Position numbers and translations under genes: made by a program
Shown here: piece after piece, positions 63,491-64,000 of the stretch
Layout: each line of letters starts with the position of its first letter
Numbering within the stretch: the first letter of the stretch is position 1
The notes under the pieces: model-generated
Seen by the model: only the letters and a program-made list of their open reading frames with translations
Databases searched by the model: none
What the model was told of the DNA's origin: nothing
Assembly: GCF_001542405.1 (NCBI RefSeq)
Contig: NZ_LNCD01000021.1
Coordinates: 18,142-82,141, forward strand
From: Rhizobium altiplani
GTDB lineage: Bacteria; Pseudomonadota; Alphaproteobacteria; Rhizobiales; Rhizobiaceae
Length of the DNA: 64,000 bases
Direction of reading: 5' to 3'

Positions 63491-64000
63491 CTAGTCACCT
63501 GAATCTGAAGTTCGGTTCATTGTCTTCTGGCAAAAGCGTTTGACCGACGCGAGGATCTGGTCGGCGGATTTGACCCACTTGTATGGGGTGGGATTGTCGT
63601 TGTGGGTTTCTATGAAAGCGTCGATGTCGGCTTCAAGTTCTGCAGTGGAACGGTGTACGCCGCGCTGCAACTGTTTTCGCGTCAGCTCTGCGAACCATCG
63701 CTCGACCTGATTGATCCAGGATGCCGACGTTGGCGTGAAGTGAACGTGCCAGTGTGGGCGGCGCGCGAGCCAGGCCTTGACCCTTGGTGTCTTGTGGGTG
63801 GCATAGTTGTCCATCACCAGATGCACGTCCGGCCCATTGGGCATTTCGGCGTCAATCCGCTTCAAAAAGTCGAGGAATTCGGTCGCTCGGTGACGCTTGT
63901 AGCAATGACCGATCACGGCGCCAGTCGCGACGTCGAGCGCGGCGAACAGGGAGGTCGTGCCGTTGCGGACATAGGTATGAGTGCGCCGTTCGGCGACGCC
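63491..64000 (-). mobile_element. IS630-family transposase, cut by the window edge
   Basis: C-terminal part of an IS630/Tc1-type DDE transposase, at least 169 residues, running past the right end of the window. Visible catalytic residues are Asp in FAALDVATG, Asp in [10 protein letters not shown] and Glu in [13 protein letters not shown], the DDE triad of the family. The stop is at 63491, just inside the element's end. It is the only well-preserved mobile gene in the window. Confidence 0.9.

Noticed and set aside
1..64000. CRISPR array, rRNA operon, repABC-type replication genes or a defence island
   Set aside because: No regularly spaced repeats, no rRNA-like stretches, and no RepA/B/C, nuclease-helicase or toxin-antitoxin pair was recognised.

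Overview
The window reads as a secondary replicon (plasmid or chromid) or a large accessory region of an alphaproteobacterium, most likely Rhizobiaceae (Rhizobium/Ensifer/Agrobacterium group). The pointers are the CysI-DUF934 pair, a plasmid-style extra 5-aminolevulinate synthase of the ALAS type, FixJ-type regulators, a fused malic enzyme-phosphotransacetylase, and the density of LysR/AraC regulators and peptide ABC transporters. I see no rRNA, complete tRNA, replication genes or CRISPR array.

Layout. 0.1-2.9 kb: a YqhA-like membrane protein, a POT peptide transporter and a small lipoprotein. 3.0-12.9 kb: a detoxification-like cluster holding a Tat-exported alpha/beta hydrolase, DoxX (frameshifted) plus MFS, a YtcJ-type amidohydrolase, a XapX protein, an isochorismatase-like hydrolase, an AraC regulator, a VOC ring-cleavage dioxygenase and a divergent LysR regulator. 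Four promoters here carry the same 40-bp box (TTKCA-N6-GCAATT-N17-GCAATT) at fixed spacing, which points to one regulon. 13-15.7 kb: an AraC regulator and an MFS exporter. 15.8-21.1 kb: a scar zone with a GntR fragment, an M20 peptidase fragment, a collapsed amino-acid ABC operon with an intact binding protein, LysR, a small XRE protein, the 3' part of a tRNA(CAU), and a histidine kinase apparently split by a RidA-containing insertion.

22-36 kb is respiratory and sulfur metabolism: cyoABCD quinol oxidase, a DUF2849-CysI fusion with DUF934, a second Tat-exported hydrolase with its AraC neighbour, malic enzyme, and a cyanide-insensitive bd oxidase (cioAB type) with a DUF2474 mini-subunit. 36-46.5 kb is rich in PLP enzymes: a MocR-type regulator, 7Fe ferredoxin, MTHFR-like protein, ArgD-like and SerC (frameshifted) aminotransferases, a KDPGal aldolase-like protein, CysE, HemA and HisC. 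A perfect inverted repeat GTATG-N9-CATAC lies in four of its promoter gaps, including that of the MocR gene. Weaker copies precede a small secreted protein and a PAS/diflavin-reductase operon.

46.8-57.4 kb holds an orphan FixJ-type regulator, IS and AraC remnants, a secreted isochorismatase-like protein, a nitroreductase, an Aer-type PAS protein with a diflavin reductase, about 1.9 kb of decayed DNA, and a FixJ/FixL-like two-component pair. 57.4-62.7 kb is a complete peptide-type ABC transporter whose two ATPases are fused. The window ends in an aldehyde dehydrogenase fragment next to an IS630-family transposase that runs off the edge.
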